Assembly: GCF_001428825.1 (NCBI RefSeq)
Contig: NZ_LMIT01000011.1
Span: 449,485 to 491,076 of the forward strand
DNA: 41,592 bases
Direction of reading: 5' to 3'
Origin: Nocardioides sp. Root240
GTDB lineage: Bacteria > Actinomycetota > Actinomycetes > Propionibacteriales > Nocardioidaceae
Positions 23,001 to 31,876 of the stretch are shown here, one piece after another. The translations under genes and the position numbers were made by a program. Below the pieces are notes generated by a model, which saw nothing but the letters and a program-made list of their open reading frames with translations, did not search any database and was not told the DNA's origin. How positions within the stretch are numbered: the first letter of the stretch is position 1; the number at the start of each line of letters is the position of its first letter.

Positions 23001-25248
23001 CGACGAGCTCCTTCTCCGGCACGGGTACGACGACAGCGGCGTCCGGCGGCGCGGCGACGTGGGTGCTCGCGGCCACCACCAGCCGAGCCGCGGCGTAGGC
23101 GAGCCCGACACCGAGGGCCAGCTCGGCACCGAAGGTGCGGACGGCGGCCAGGCCGGACGCGAGCAGGACGAGGTAGCCGATGGCCGAGGCCGCGGCCATC
23201 AGCCCGACCGTCCGCGCCAGCACGGAGGATCCCTGCCGGGAGGCCTCGGCGAGGACCACGGTGAACTCCGCACCGACGGCGACGGTGAGCGTGCCGAGAG
23301 CGATGGTGACCGGGTCGAGACCGCGCCCGCTGAGGTCGAGCAGCAGGAAGCCCCAGCCGGTGGCGACGAGCGCGGCGACGACGGCGCGGACTGCGTCCGC
23401 GCGCCGGCGCAGCCCGAGCAGCAGGACTGCGGCGGCGACGGCGATGCCGAGCAGGCTGGCGGTGTACCGGTCCTCGTCGAGGAGGTCCTGGCCCTGGGCC
23501 AGCACCAGCGGCAGGCCGACGAGCTGCACCTCGGCGCCGTCGGGCGGGGCCGGCAGCGACCGGACCAGCTCGGTCCGCAGGGCCTGGAGTCCGCTGACGT
23601 CGTCGAGCCGGACGCCGTAGGTCATGAGGGCGACCGAGCGATCGGGGGCGAGCACCGCCCCGGACAGGTACGACGGCAGCAGCCGCACCGCCGCGTCGAC
23701 CTGCTCCTGCGTCGGCTCGTCTCCGAGGAAGTCGAGGAAGGTCGTCGGGGCGATCACCGCGCGCATCACGTCGCCGTGCTGCCGAGCGATCACCCCCTCG
23801 ACGTCGCGCATCCACGCGAGCGTTGCCGGGGTCAGGGTGTCGGCACCGCGCAGCACCACGTCGATCTCGCCGGAGCTGCCGAGGACGTCCTCCGCGTGAC
23901 GTGCGTCGTCGAGGGCGGCCAGGCCGCCGGCGAAGTGGTCGACGTCGGTGACGACGGGGATGTCGGGCAGGACCCGCCAGCCCCAGGCGGCGAGGACGAT
24001 GCTCAGCAGGGCGAGGGCGCGGACGAGCCCCGGTGCACCGCGGCGGGCGGTCTCGAGGCTCTGCGCTGGAGCTCGTCGCACCTCAACCATCGGGGAGACG
24101 GCCAGGGTGAGCAGGAGGCACACCACGACGCCCACGCCCAGCAGCAGCCCGATGTCGTGCACGAGCGGCATCGGCGAGAGCGCCAGCGTGCCGAGGCTCC
24201 CGGCCGAGGCACCGGCGACCACCACGACGGTGCGCCGCGATGCCCCCGTCAGCGCGTACGTCGGGTAGTACGAGCCGACACCGAGCAGCACCGACGCGAA
24301 CGCGATCATCCCGAGCGTGACCGGCCGGCCTGCCCAGCCGAACACGGACAGCGACACCGCGAGGCCGGCGAGCGTCACGGCCAGCGGCAGCAGGCGGTGC
24401 CAGCGCCGGATCCACACCGCGGCCGCGAAGCAGAGCGCCAGGCCCGCGACGGCGAGGACCGCGAGGAGGGGCGCGTCCGCCAGGGCGCGGTCCGACAGCG
24501 CGGCCACGATCACCGCGGTGCCGGTGACGGTCGTGGTGGTCCCGTCCGGTGTCCGCCCTCCGACGACACCGTCGACACGGTCGACCAGGCGCGCCAGTCC
24601 GGCGGCGTCGAGGCCGGCCGACGGGCGGACGAGGATCGCCACCGTCTGGGGCCGTGGGACGACGAATTGCCAGCGTCCACGCGGGTTGCCGTCGTCGCCG
24701 TAGACGACGCCGTCGATGAAGCGCTGGTTGCCGAGCGTCGGCAGTCCCCCGCCCATGCCGGACACGAGCAGCGGTCCGTAGCGCGCGTCGAAGCGGGTCC
24801 GCGCGAGCTCACCGGCCGTCCGCACGCCCGCAGACGAAAGTCCGCGAGCATGGGCCTTCGCCCGTGCCAGTGCGATCTCCGCGTCCCGTCGCCCGACCAG
24901 CTCGGACAGCAGGTCCTTGGCCCGGCCGGCGACCTGGTTGAGCGTCGTACCGGGTCCGTAGACGCTGGCGACACCGGGCAACCCGGCGAGCTCGCCCTCC
25001 AGCCGCACCAGTCCGGGCATCCGGTCGGTGGTCAGCACGGGGTCGGCACGCTCGCCGGTCTCGACGAGGACGACGACCGGTTCGGCGCCGAACTCCTCCC
25101 CCACCGCCTGGTACGACGCCAGCTGCTCGTCGTGCGCCGGGAGGAAGGAGGTCAGGCTGGTCCGCACGTCCAGCCGGGCAAGGCCCAGCACCGCCGCGGC
25201 GGCGACCAGCACCGCCCCGACCACGCCGAGCCCGACCCGCATCCGCAT
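22993..25248 (-). CDS. MMPL/RND-family transporter
   Basis: A 751-residue membrane protein with the RND/MMPL layout: one N-terminal helix (about 5-23), a large extracytoplasmic loop (~30-250), a five-to-six-helix bundle (VLAVAGLALCFAAAVW, LLPLAVTLAGLAVSLSVFGW, LGMIAFASVLLGVGSYYPTY, DIGLLLGVGVVVCLLLTLAV), then a second copy of helix, loop (~430-600) and helix bundle. The duplicated architecture is what exports or imports lipids in actinobacteria and hopanoids elsewhere (HpnN-like). ATG 25248 (MRMRVGLG) lies two bases after the stop of the sixth MCE gene; upstream in-frame codons would fall inside that gene. It overlaps the prolyl isomerase gene by 8 bp. Direct coupling to a Mce importer suggests a shared lipid path. 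Confidence 0.88.
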   Translation of the reverse strand: MRMRVGLGVVGAVLVAAAAVLGLARLDVRTSLTSFLPAHDEQLASYQAVGEEFGAEPVVVLVETGERADPVLTTDRMPGLVRLEGELAGLPGVASVYGPGTTLNQVAGRAKDLLSELVGRRDAEIALARAKAHARGLSSAGVRTAGELARTRFDARYGPLLVSGMGGGLPTLGNQRFIDGVVYGDDGNPRGRWQFVVPRPQTVAILVRPSAGLDAAGLARLVDRVDGVVGGRTPDGTTTTVTGTAVIVAALSDRALADAPLLAVLAVAGLALCFAAAVWIRRWHRLLPLAVTLAGLAVSLSVFGWAGRPVTLGMIAFASVLLGVGSYYPTYALTGASRRTVVVVAGASAGSLGTLALSPMPLVHDIGLLLGVGVVVCLLLTLAVSPMVEVRRAPAQSLETARRGAPGLVRALALLSIVLAAWGWRVLPDIPVVTDVDHFAGGLAALDDARHAEDVLGSSGEIDVVLRGADTLTPATLAWMRDVEGVIARQHGDVMRAVIAPTTFLDFLGDEPTQEQVDAAVRLLPSYLSGAVLAPDRSVALMTYGVRLDDVSGLQALRTELVRSLPAPPDGAEVQLVGLPLVLAQGQDLLDEDRYTASLLGIAVAAAVLLLGLRRRADAVRAVVAALVATGWGFLLLDLSGRGLDPVTIALGTLTVAVGAEFTVVLAEASRQGSSVLARTVGLMAAASAIGYLVLLASGLAAVRTFGAELALGVGLAYAAARLVVAASTHVAAPPDAAVVVPVPEKELVDA

Positions 25249-25250
25249 GG

Positions 25251-26552
25251 CTACTCCCGCCCGATCCGCGGGTACTTCGCCGATCCGTAGGGGCCGGGAC
25301 TGTCGAGCGACCCCGGCGCCGGCATCGGGTTGTAGCGATCGAGCGGACCGATGTTGGTCGAGAACGGCCAGCCGGTGAACGACTGCTCGTTGAGCACCGG
25401 CATCACCCGGAATGCCTTGCCGTTGACGTCGCCGAGGCCGATGGTCTGGGCGAAGTTGGTGAACCACGCGGCGAGGTCGCGGTCGTAGGGCGCGAGGTAG
25501 CCCAGCATCGGGTTGAGGTCGGCGAGCACGTCCTCGGCCGGCCGGATCAGGCCGTCGACGTCGTCCGCGAGCCCGGGCACCCGGTCCAGCGTCGCCGGCG
25601 CACGGTCGAGGACGTGCGAGAGCGCGGGAAGCGTGGCGCGCAGGTCCCGGCTGGTCGCAGGAAGCTGCCGCAGCGCCCGGGTCAGGTCCGGTGCAGCCGC
25701 CGTCAGGTTGCGCGCGACCGGCGCCAGCGCGGTGCTCAACCGGGTCAGGTCGTCGCTGCTGTCCCGCGCCGTCGTCATCAGTGGCGGCAGTGCCCGCATC
25801 ACCTCGCGAACGTCGTCGGCCTGGCCGGCGGTGGCGGCGACGACGGTGCTCGCGTCATCGACCAGCGCCGAGAGCTGGGTCCGGCGCTCCGACAGCGCCG
25901 CCAGCACGCGGGCCGCGTTGCGGGTCAGCCCCTTGATGTCCTGTCCCTGCGCGGCGAGGGCGTCGAGCACGGTCGTCCCGTTGCGGCCGAGGTCGCCGAG
26001 ACCACGGATCGCGTCGGCGACCGCCTTCTCGTTGCCGTCCCCGACGGAACCGAGCGAGCGGAGCACCGCCCGTACCGACTTCCGGGTCGGCGCATCGAGG
26101 GTCTTGAGCACGTCGTCGAGCTGGACCGGCCCCTTGCCGGCGCCGGCGGCCAGCACCGCGCCGGACTCCAGCTCGGCACCGGTGCCGTCGGTGACCTCGA
26201 CGAAGGACTCCTCGACGAGCGACTTCGCGCCGACCTGCACGGTGGCGCCCTCGTGGAGCGGGACGACGGCGTCGTCGAGCTCGAGGACGACGCGGGCGTG
26301 GTCACCCTGCTCGCTCACCTCGGCGACCTTGCCGACCTTGACGCCGGCGACCATCACGTCGGAGAAGTAGACGAGGTTGCCGACCCGCGGGACGTCGACC
26401 TGCACGGTGTAGCCGGTCGACGCGACGACCGGCAGCTTGCCCCCGGAGTGGGTCCACAGGAAGCCGAAGATCAGGCCGCAGAACGCCGCGAAGGCCACGA
26501 CGATCAGCATCCGGCTGCGCGGCTCGAGGCCGATCTGGTCGGTGTCGCTCAT
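25251..26552 (-). CDS. MCE-family protein 6 of 6 (mceF position)
   Basis: A 433-residue substrate-binding component of the Mce importer. An N-terminal membrane helix lies at about 14-34 (MLIVVAFAAFCGLIFGFLW), then the MCE/MlaD beta-barrel domain (~45-125, with VDVPRVGNLVYFSDVMVAGVKVG separated by strands) and a long helical region with heptad-like ALA/VLA repeats that forms the tunnel in MCE assemblies. The tail ends NPMPAPGSLDSPGPYG, resembling the YPxPGE tails of MCE proteins 1 and 3. A Cys at 24 sits in AAFCG, which is a poor lipobox. The gene lies 12 bases after MCE 5 and 2 bases before the MMPL gene. Confidence 0.92.
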   Translation of the reverse strand: MSDTDQIGLEPRSRMLIVVAFAAFCGLIFGFLWTHSGGKLPVVASTGYTVQVDVPRVGNLVYFSDVMVAGVKVGKVAEVSEQGDHARVVLELDDAVVPLHEGATVQVGAKSLVEESFVEVTDGTGAELESGAVLAAGAGKGPVQLDDVLKTLDAPTRKSVRAVLRSLGSVGDGNEKAVADAIRGLGDLGRNGTTVLDALAAQGQDIKGLTRNAARVLAALSERRTQLSALVDDASTVVAATAGQADDVREVMRALPPLMTTARDSSDDLTRLSTALAPVARNLTAAAPDLTRALRQLPATSRDLRATLPALSHVLDRAPATLDRVPGLADDVDGLIRPAEDVLADLNPMLGYLAPYDRDLAAWFTNFAQTIGLGDVNGKAFRVMPVLNEQSFTGWPFSTNIGPLDRYNPMPAPGSLDSPGPYGSAKYPRIGRE

Positions 26553-26564
26553 GTGCTTGTCCCT

Positions 26565-27809
26565 CTAGTTCTTCGCGAGTCCGACGAGGACGTCGGACGG
26601 CACGGTCGTGCTGTTGACCATCAGCAGGCCGCGGAGGATGCCACCGTTGGCGTCGCGCATGCTGGTCAGCGAGTGGGTGTTGACGAAGAAGGCCGCCAGG
26701 TCCGGCAGGTACTTCACGAGGATCGCCGTCGCCGGGTCGAGCCGGGCCGTCGAGCGGGCCGCGACCGGCATCGCGCTGCGAAGGTCGGCGACGGCGGGCC
26801 GCAGGTCGGCGACCAGTGGGCGGGCGTCGGCGATCGTGGGCCGGGCGACCTTCACCGTCGTACGGAGCCGGCGGACGGTGCTGTCGACGCGGTCGAGCGC
26901 CTTCGGCAGGGTGGACGTGGCCGCGTGGACGTCGCGCAGGGTGGGGTCGAGCTGCTCGGTGAGCCGGCTGACCGCCCGGGTCGAGGACTGCAGCCGACCG
27001 GCCAGGGCGGGCAGCTGGGCGAGCGCGGCGTCAAGGTCGCCTGACTGGCCGGCGACGGTCCCGAGCGTGCTGCTCAGGCCGTCGGCGAGCGAGGTGAGGC
27101 GGTGGTCGTCGGTGGCGACCGCGTCGGAGATGTCGCTGAGCGCTGTCACCAGGGTGGCGAGCCGGCCACGTCTCTTCTCGAGCTCGGTGAGCACCGGCCG
27201 GAGGTCGCCGAGGACGTCGCCGGTCTCGTCGAGGCCGGCGGGCAGCGTCCGGTCGGCCGAGGCCAGCGCGACGTCGGCCTCGGAGAGCAGCGAGGTGAGC
27301 GCAGCGCGGGCCTTGTCGTCGAGGTGGCCGAGCACCTCGTCGACCTGGACCGGCCGCTCGGTGTTGGTGACCGGCAGCGTCTCGCCGGACCGCACCTCGG
27401 CGGCCGGCGGGGCGCCGGGGTCGATCTCGACGTACATCTCGTTCAGGGGGCTCTTCGGTCGCAGCACCAGCCGGGCGTTCTCGTAGACCGGGTGGCCGGG
27501 GTCGAGCGACATGACCAGCTCGGCGCGACCCGCGTCGTTGACGCGAGCGTCAGTGATCTGGCCGACGATCACGCCGTGCATGCGGACCTCCTGGCCGTTG
27601 CCGGGTGCGACGCCGGGCACCGCCTCGAACTCGGCGGCCAGTTCGAACCGGTCGGCCCACGGGGCCGTGAAGCGCTGGTTGCCCAGCACCCACGAGCCGG
27701 CGGCCGTCGCGAGGACGAGCAGCAGCGCCATCACGATGACGTTCTTCTTCAGGCCGGGCTCCGTGCGGACCCGCTCCCAGTTCTTCCTCAGGCGCCGACG
27801 CACGTCCAT
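26565..27809 (-). CDS. MCE-family protein 5 of 6 (mceE position)
   Basis: A 414-residue MCE protein. N-terminal cytoplasmic Arg/Lys-rich segment (MDVRRRLRKNWERVRTEP), membrane helix at about 24-41, and MCE domain at ~50-135 (FEAVPGVAPGNGQEVRMHG, LRPKSPLNEMYVEIDPG). It continues as a helical region with repeated DLRP-like turns (IADARPLVADLRPAVADLR). The mycobacterial protein at this position is a lipoprotein, but here there is no Cys after the hydrophobic helix, so no lipobox. ATG 27809 shares one base with the stop of MCE 4 (TGATG). The tail lacks the YPxPGE motif of proteins 1, 3 and 6. Confidence 0.92.
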   Translation of the reverse strand: MDVRRRLRKNWERVRTEPGLKKNVIVMALLLVLATAAGSWVLGNQRFTAPWADRFELAAEFEAVPGVAPGNGQEVRMHGVIVGQITDARVNDAGRAELVMSLDPGHPVYENARLVLRPKSPLNEMYVEIDPGAPPAAEVRSGETLPVTNTERPVQVDEVLGHLDDKARAALTSLLSEADVALASADRTLPAGLDETGDVLGDLRPVLTELEKRRGRLATLVTALSDISDAVATDDHRLTSLADGLSSTLGTVAGQSGDLDAALAQLPALAGRLQSSTRAVSRLTEQLDPTLRDVHAATSTLPKALDRVDSTVRRLRTTVKVARPTIADARPLVADLRPAVADLRSAMPVAARSTARLDPATAILVKYLPDLAAFFVNTHSLTSMRDANGGILRGLLMVNSTTVPSDVLVGLAKN

Positions 27810-29158
27810 CAGCGACCACCCCCGAGCAGTCCGGACAGCAGGTTGCCGGCCGGAGGCACCGTGTCCACGGGGTTCTTCAGGTAGAAGGACTCGGTCAGCA
27901 CCTTGAACATCTGCTCGACGGAGATCGGGATCCCGCCGACCGATCCGCTGCCGATGCCGGGCTGGAAGGCGACCGCGTGGCCGTTCTTGTCGACCATGCC
28001 GGAGGCGCGGTCCAGGGTGGCGAACATGTAGGCCAGCTCCTCGTAGGTGGGCTTGTCGCTCGACGTGTGGGAGTACGGACCCTTGCCGGTGTACTTCGCG
28101 TGCAGCCACGGCATGACCTTGCGGTCGACCCGGTCCAGCACGTCGCCCCGCAGGTCGGTGAGCACGCTGTCAGCGCCCTTCGCGGTCGGCACCAGTCCGT
28201 CGAGCATCGGTCGCGCGTCCCGCACCAGGCCACGGAGGTCGGCGACCAGCGGTCGCGCGTCCCGGAGCACCGGCTGGGCGACGCCGAGCGTCTCGTCGAG
28301 CTGGCGCGCGAGCGGACGGGTGTCGGCCGCGACCTCGCGCAGGGTCTCGAGGCTGCCGTCGAGGTCGGCCAGGCCGGTCCGGGTGGACTGCAGCGCGGCC
28401 GGGAGGGTACGCACGGCGGCGGCGACCTCGGGCGAACGACGATCCAGGGTCCGGCTGGTCGTCGCCAGGTCAACGAGGATGCCGTCGAGCTGGCCGTCCT
28501 CCTTGCTGAGCACGCGGCCGAGGTTCTCCATGCCCGACGTCAGAGCGGCGAGGTCCTCGTTCGGGTGCAGGCCCTGGGCCGCGTCGAAGACCTCCGCGGC
28601 GGGGTCCAGGGCACCGGGGGCGGTGGCGACCAGGTCGCGCAGCGCACGCTCGCCGTCCTCGTCCAGGGCGGCGTCGAGGCGTCGTACCGTGCCCCGGACG
28701 CCCTGGCGGGCCTCCGGCTGCACCGCGCGAGCGACCTTGTCCAGCTCGACGGGGACCGTCGTGCGCTCGACCGGGATCGACGCCGCGGTGAACGCACCCG
28801 GGTCGCCCCCCGGCTGCAGGTCGACGAAGTACGACCCGCCCAGCAGCGTGGTCGGCCGGATCGTCGCGGTCGGCTCGGAACCGAGCCTGTCGAGCACGTC
28901 GCCGTCGACCTTGAGCCGGACCACTGCGTCGTCGCCGTCGGGCTCGACACCGGTCACCTTGCCGACCACCACGAAGGCGACCTTCACCTCACTGACGTTG
29001 GCGCGCAGCTTGTACGCGCGGTCGAAGTGGACCTCGATCGTGTCCCCGCCCATCAGCAACGAGCTGATCTTGTCCTTGCTGAACAGCCCGAACGAGACGA
29101 GCAGGGTCACCACGAGGATCACCACGCCGATCCGGGCGGAGGAGTGGAGCGACTTCAT
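27809..29158 (-). CDS. MCE-family protein 4 of 6 (mceD position)
   Basis: A 449-residue MCE protein. Membrane helix at about 9-26 (IGVVILVVTLLVSFGLF), MCE domain at ~40-125 (LRANVSEVKVAFVVVGKVTG, TTLLGGSYFVDLQPGG), and an extended helical region. A distinctive C-terminal module contains MPWLHAKYTGKGPYSH and a YEELAYMFATLDRASGMVD stretch, then a Gly/Leu-rich end (LLSGLLGGGR). ATG 29158 overlaps the stop of MCE 3 by four bases. The C-terminal module differs clearly from the other five, so this subunit may cap or seal the complex (inference). Confidence 0.92.
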   Translation of the reverse strand: MKSLHSSARIGVVILVVTLLVSFGLFSKDKISSLLMGGDTIEVHFDRAYKLRANVSEVKVAFVVVGKVTGVEPDGDDAVVRLKVDGDVLDRLGSEPTATIRPTTLLGGSYFVDLQPGGDPGAFTAASIPVERTTVPVELDKVARAVQPEARQGVRGTVRRLDAALDEDGERALRDLVATAPGALDPAAEVFDAAQGLHPNEDLAALTSGMENLGRVLSKEDGQLDGILVDLATTSRTLDRRSPEVAAAVRTLPAALQSTRTGLADLDGSLETLREVAADTRPLARQLDETLGVAQPVLRDARPLVADLRGLVRDARPMLDGLVPTAKGADSVLTDLRGDVLDRVDRKVMPWLHAKYTGKGPYSHTSSDKPTYEELAYMFATLDRASGMVDKNGHAVAFQPGIGSGSVGGIPISVEQMFKVLTESFYLKNPVDTVPPAGNLLSGLLGGGR

Positions 29159-30441
29159 GGCAGGACCCTCACGTCGTTCGTCAGGTGGGCCGGGGCCTCA
29201 CCGGGCGCCGGGTACGGCTGGCGTCGGAGCAGCGGGTTGCGGATCGGCACGTTGCCGATGACGTTCTCGGCGTTGACCACCGGGTAGAAGCGCAGCCAGC
29301 CGCCGTTCCGGTCCCGCTGGCCCAGTGCGCTCGCGGCGTTCTGGAAGAACAGGATCACCTCGTTCGAGTACGGCGAGAGGGTGTTCAGCGGCTGCTCTGC
29401 GCGCAGGAACAGCGTCCCGAGGTCGCGGACGAGCGGCTGCGCGTGCGCCATGACCGGGGTCAGGTCGCGGATGGCCGGGGTGGCGTCGTCCGCGACGCCG
29501 GGGACCTTGCGCAACGGAGCGACCGCATCGCGCAGCAGGGCACGGGTGTCGGGCAGGGCCGCGCCGAGCGCCTCCACGCCGGGCCGGAGCGCGACGACCG
29601 CGGTCCGGGTGTCGGCGAGCGGCCCGTCGAGCGACTTCAGCGCCCCGCGCACGTCGCGCAGCGTGTCCGGCGCCTGCTGGAGGGCCTCGTCGATGCGCGC
29701 ACCCTTGTCGACCGCCAGCGTGTCGAGCGTGGCGCCGGTGTCGCGGACCAGGCTGGACAGGTCCTCCTGCTGGCCGTCGAGTGCCGAGGCCAGCGTCGCG
29801 GTCGTGCGCAGCAGCGCCGTGAGGTCGGCCCCCTCGCCGGAGTCCAGCGCCTCGGCGATCGTGCCGACGCCCCGCAGGTCCTTCTCGAGGTGGCCCAGGC
29901 CATCGTTGAGGTCGGCCCCCCGGCCCGCCAAGCCGCCGCCGAGGTTGCGCAGCGCGGTGCCGGTCGCCTGGCGGGTCCTCGCGTCGAGGGTGTCGAGGAC
30001 GGCGTCCAGCTCGACGGTTCCGCTGGCGCGCTGGGACGGGATCGGACCGGCGAGGACACCGGCGTCCGGGGTCCCGGGGTCGAGCTCGACGTACTTCTGG
30101 CCGAGCGCGGAGCGCGCTCCGATGGTCACGGACGCGTCGTCGTAGACCTTGCGGCCGTCGTCGAGTTCCAGGGTGACGACGGGCGCACCGTCGACGAGCT
30201 CGATCGAGTCGACGAAACCCGCGCGCACGTTGGCGATCCGGACGTCGTCGCCGGCGCGCAGCGCACCGACGTCCTCGAACTGCACCTCGACCGACGTCCG
30301 GGAGACACCGGGCACGTAGTCGGGCATGCCGTTCTGGGCCGTCAGCGCGAAGGCGGTGACCGCGGCCGCACCAGCGAGCGTGAGCGCGCCGACACGCACC
30401 GAGCGGGACCGGCTGCGCTCCTTGCGGGCGATGGCGGACAT
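29155..30441 (-). CDS. MCE-family protein 3 of 6 (mceC position)
   Basis: A 428-residue MCE protein. A very basic N-terminus (ARKERSRSRSVR) precedes the membrane helix (~17-36). The MCE domain follows at ~48-135 (FEDVGALRAGDDVRIANVRAG, GARSALGQKYVELDPG), then a helical tunnel region with LDTLDARTRQATG and repeated heptads. The C-terminus carries YSNEVILFFQNAASALGQRD and QPYPAPGEAPAHL, closely matching the tails of MCE 1 and 6. ATG 30441 (MSAIARKER) lies one base after the stop of MCE 2. A longer frame to 30561 would intrude into MCE 2. Confidence 0.92.
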   Translation of the reverse strand: MSAIARKERSRSRSVRVGALTLAGAAAVTAFALTAQNGMPDYVPGVSRTSVEVQFEDVGALRAGDDVRIANVRAGFVDSIELVDGAPVVTLELDDGRKVYDDASVTIGARSALGQKYVELDPGTPDAGVLAGPIPSQRASGTVELDAVLDTLDARTRQATGTALRNLGGGLAGRGADLNDGLGHLEKDLRGVGTIAEALDSGEGADLTALLRTTATLASALDGQQEDLSSLVRDTGATLDTLAVDKGARIDEALQQAPDTLRDVRGALKSLDGPLADTRTAVVALRPGVEALGAALPDTRALLRDAVAPLRKVPGVADDATPAIRDLTPVMAHAQPLVRDLGTLFLRAEQPLNTLSPYSNEVILFFQNAASALGQRDRNGGWLRFYPVVNAENVIGNVPIRNPLLRRQPYPAPGEAPAHLTNDVRVLP

Positions 30442-30442
30442 G

Positions 30443-31876
30443 TCAGGAACCTCCGAGGAGCAGGTCGAGCGCGCGGCTCTCCTGGCGGGGGGTGAGGCCG
30501 GTGACACCACCGGTCCGGTCGGTACGCGGGGACAACAGCCCGTCGAGCAGGTTGCCGACACCGCCGAGCAGGCCCGGGACGAGACCGCCGCCCGGCTTCG
30601 GCGACGCTGCGCCGGACGAGCGCGGCTGCTTGTCGTCCGAGCCTGCCGCCGGCGATCCGGCCGTCGGCAGCCTCCCTCCGGGGAGGAGGCCGGTCACGGA
30701 GTACTCCGTGAGCACCAGGCCCGCGCGGAAGTAGTGGGTCAGCCCGTCCCGGCCGTTGGTCGCGAGAGCCCAGCCCCGGACGAACTCCATCACCGCGCTG
30801 AAGTCACCGACGAGGTCGCGGGTCAGCGGGTCGAGGGAACGGACGTCGCTCAGGATCGCCGGCGACTGCTGGCGCAGCAGGCGGGCAACCGGCAGGGCGT
30901 TGCGCACGAGGGCGTCGGCCTTCTCGAGCACCGGGTTGGCCGCGGCCAGGGCCGGGTCGGCGGCGTCGGCGAAACCGAGCAGCTCCTTGCTGATGTCCTT
31001 CAGGTCGCTGGTGGTCGGTCGCAGCGCGCGCAACGTGGGGGCCGCCGCGTCCGCGGTTCCCTCGAGCTGGCGCAGCGTGCTCGTGGCGGTGCGCATCGTC
31101 GAGGGCAGCTGCTGGAGCAGCGAGCGGAAGGCTGCCTCGTTCGCCCGGGTCCGGCCGAGGATCGTCGCCGACGCCTGGACGAGACGGTCGAGGCTCTTGC
31201 CGTTGTCGTCGGCGACACCGGCCGCGACCTTCGACAGCGAGTCGACCAGCGCGGACAGCGTGGCGTTCTGCTGCTTCAGCGTCTGCGCCATGCCGCGGGT
31301 GTCGCGCATCGCCGGCGCCAGGGCGGCCAACGCGCGCTGCACCTCGGGGCCGTTGCCGTCGAGACCCTCGCCCAGGGTGCCGACGAGGGCGGCGAGGCCC
31401 TCAGCGGTCGGGTCGTCCAGCGTGTTCAGCACCTGGTCGAGGTCGACGCTGGAACCGGTCTGCGCCAGCCCGAGCCGGGCTCCGTCGGTCAGCACCGGTG
31501 CATCCGCGCTGCCGCGGTCGAGCTCGACGTACCGCTCCCCGAGGAGGGAGACCGGACGGATGGTCAGCCGCGCGTCGCGGTGTACCGGGAGCGCTGCCCT
31601 GTCCAGCTCGACGGTGACCTCGGCGCCACCCTCGACGATGCGCATCGAGGCGATGGTGCCGACCTTGACGCCGCCGAGGCGGACGTCGTTGCCCTCCAGC
31701 AGCGGGCTGGCATCGGCGAAGGTCGCCCGCAGCATGAGCCGGTTGTCACCGTCCCCGTTGACGAGGCTGACCGCGACCAGGCCGCTCAGGACCAGCAGCA
31801 CCGAGACGACGACCGCCACCCGCGCGCGGCTCGCGACCGTGCGCAGCGCGTGGCTCGTGGGTTGGGTGGCGCTCAT
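30443..31876 (-). CDS. MCE-family protein 2 of 6 (mceB position)
   Basis: A 477-residue MCE protein, the longest of the six. Membrane helix at about 20-40 (VAVVVSVLLVLSGLVAVSLV), MCE domain at ~48-130 (ASPLLEGNDVRLGGVKVG, RPVSLLGERYVELDRG), and a helical region. The C-terminal tail of roughly 80 residues is rich in Pro, Gly and Ser (LLPGGRLPTAGSPAAGSDDK, PKPGGGLVPGLLGGVGNLL) and probably disordered, reaching into the cell wall. ATG 31876 overlaps the stop of MCE 1 by four bases. Confidence 0.92.
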   Translation of the reverse strand: MSATQPTSHALRTVASRARVAVVVSVLLVLSGLVAVSLVNGDGDNRLMLRATFADASPLLEGNDVRLGGVKVGTIASMRIVEGGAEVTVELDRAALPVHRDARLTIRPVSLLGERYVELDRGSADAPVLTDGARLGLAQTGSSVDLDQVLNTLDDPTAEGLAALVGTLGEGLDGNGPEVQRALAALAPAMRDTRGMAQTLKQQNATLSALVDSLSKVAAGVADDNGKSLDRLVQASATILGRTRANEAAFRSLLQQLPSTMRTATSTLRQLEGTADAAAPTLRALRPTTSDLKDISKELLGFADAADPALAAANPVLEKADALVRNALPVARLLRQQSPAILSDVRSLDPLTRDLVGDFSAVMEFVRGWALATNGRDGLTHYFRAGLVLTEYSVTGLLPGGRLPTAGSPAAGSDDKQPRSSGAASPKPGGGLVPGLLGGVGNLLDGLLSPRTDRTGGVTGLTPRQESRALDLLLGGS

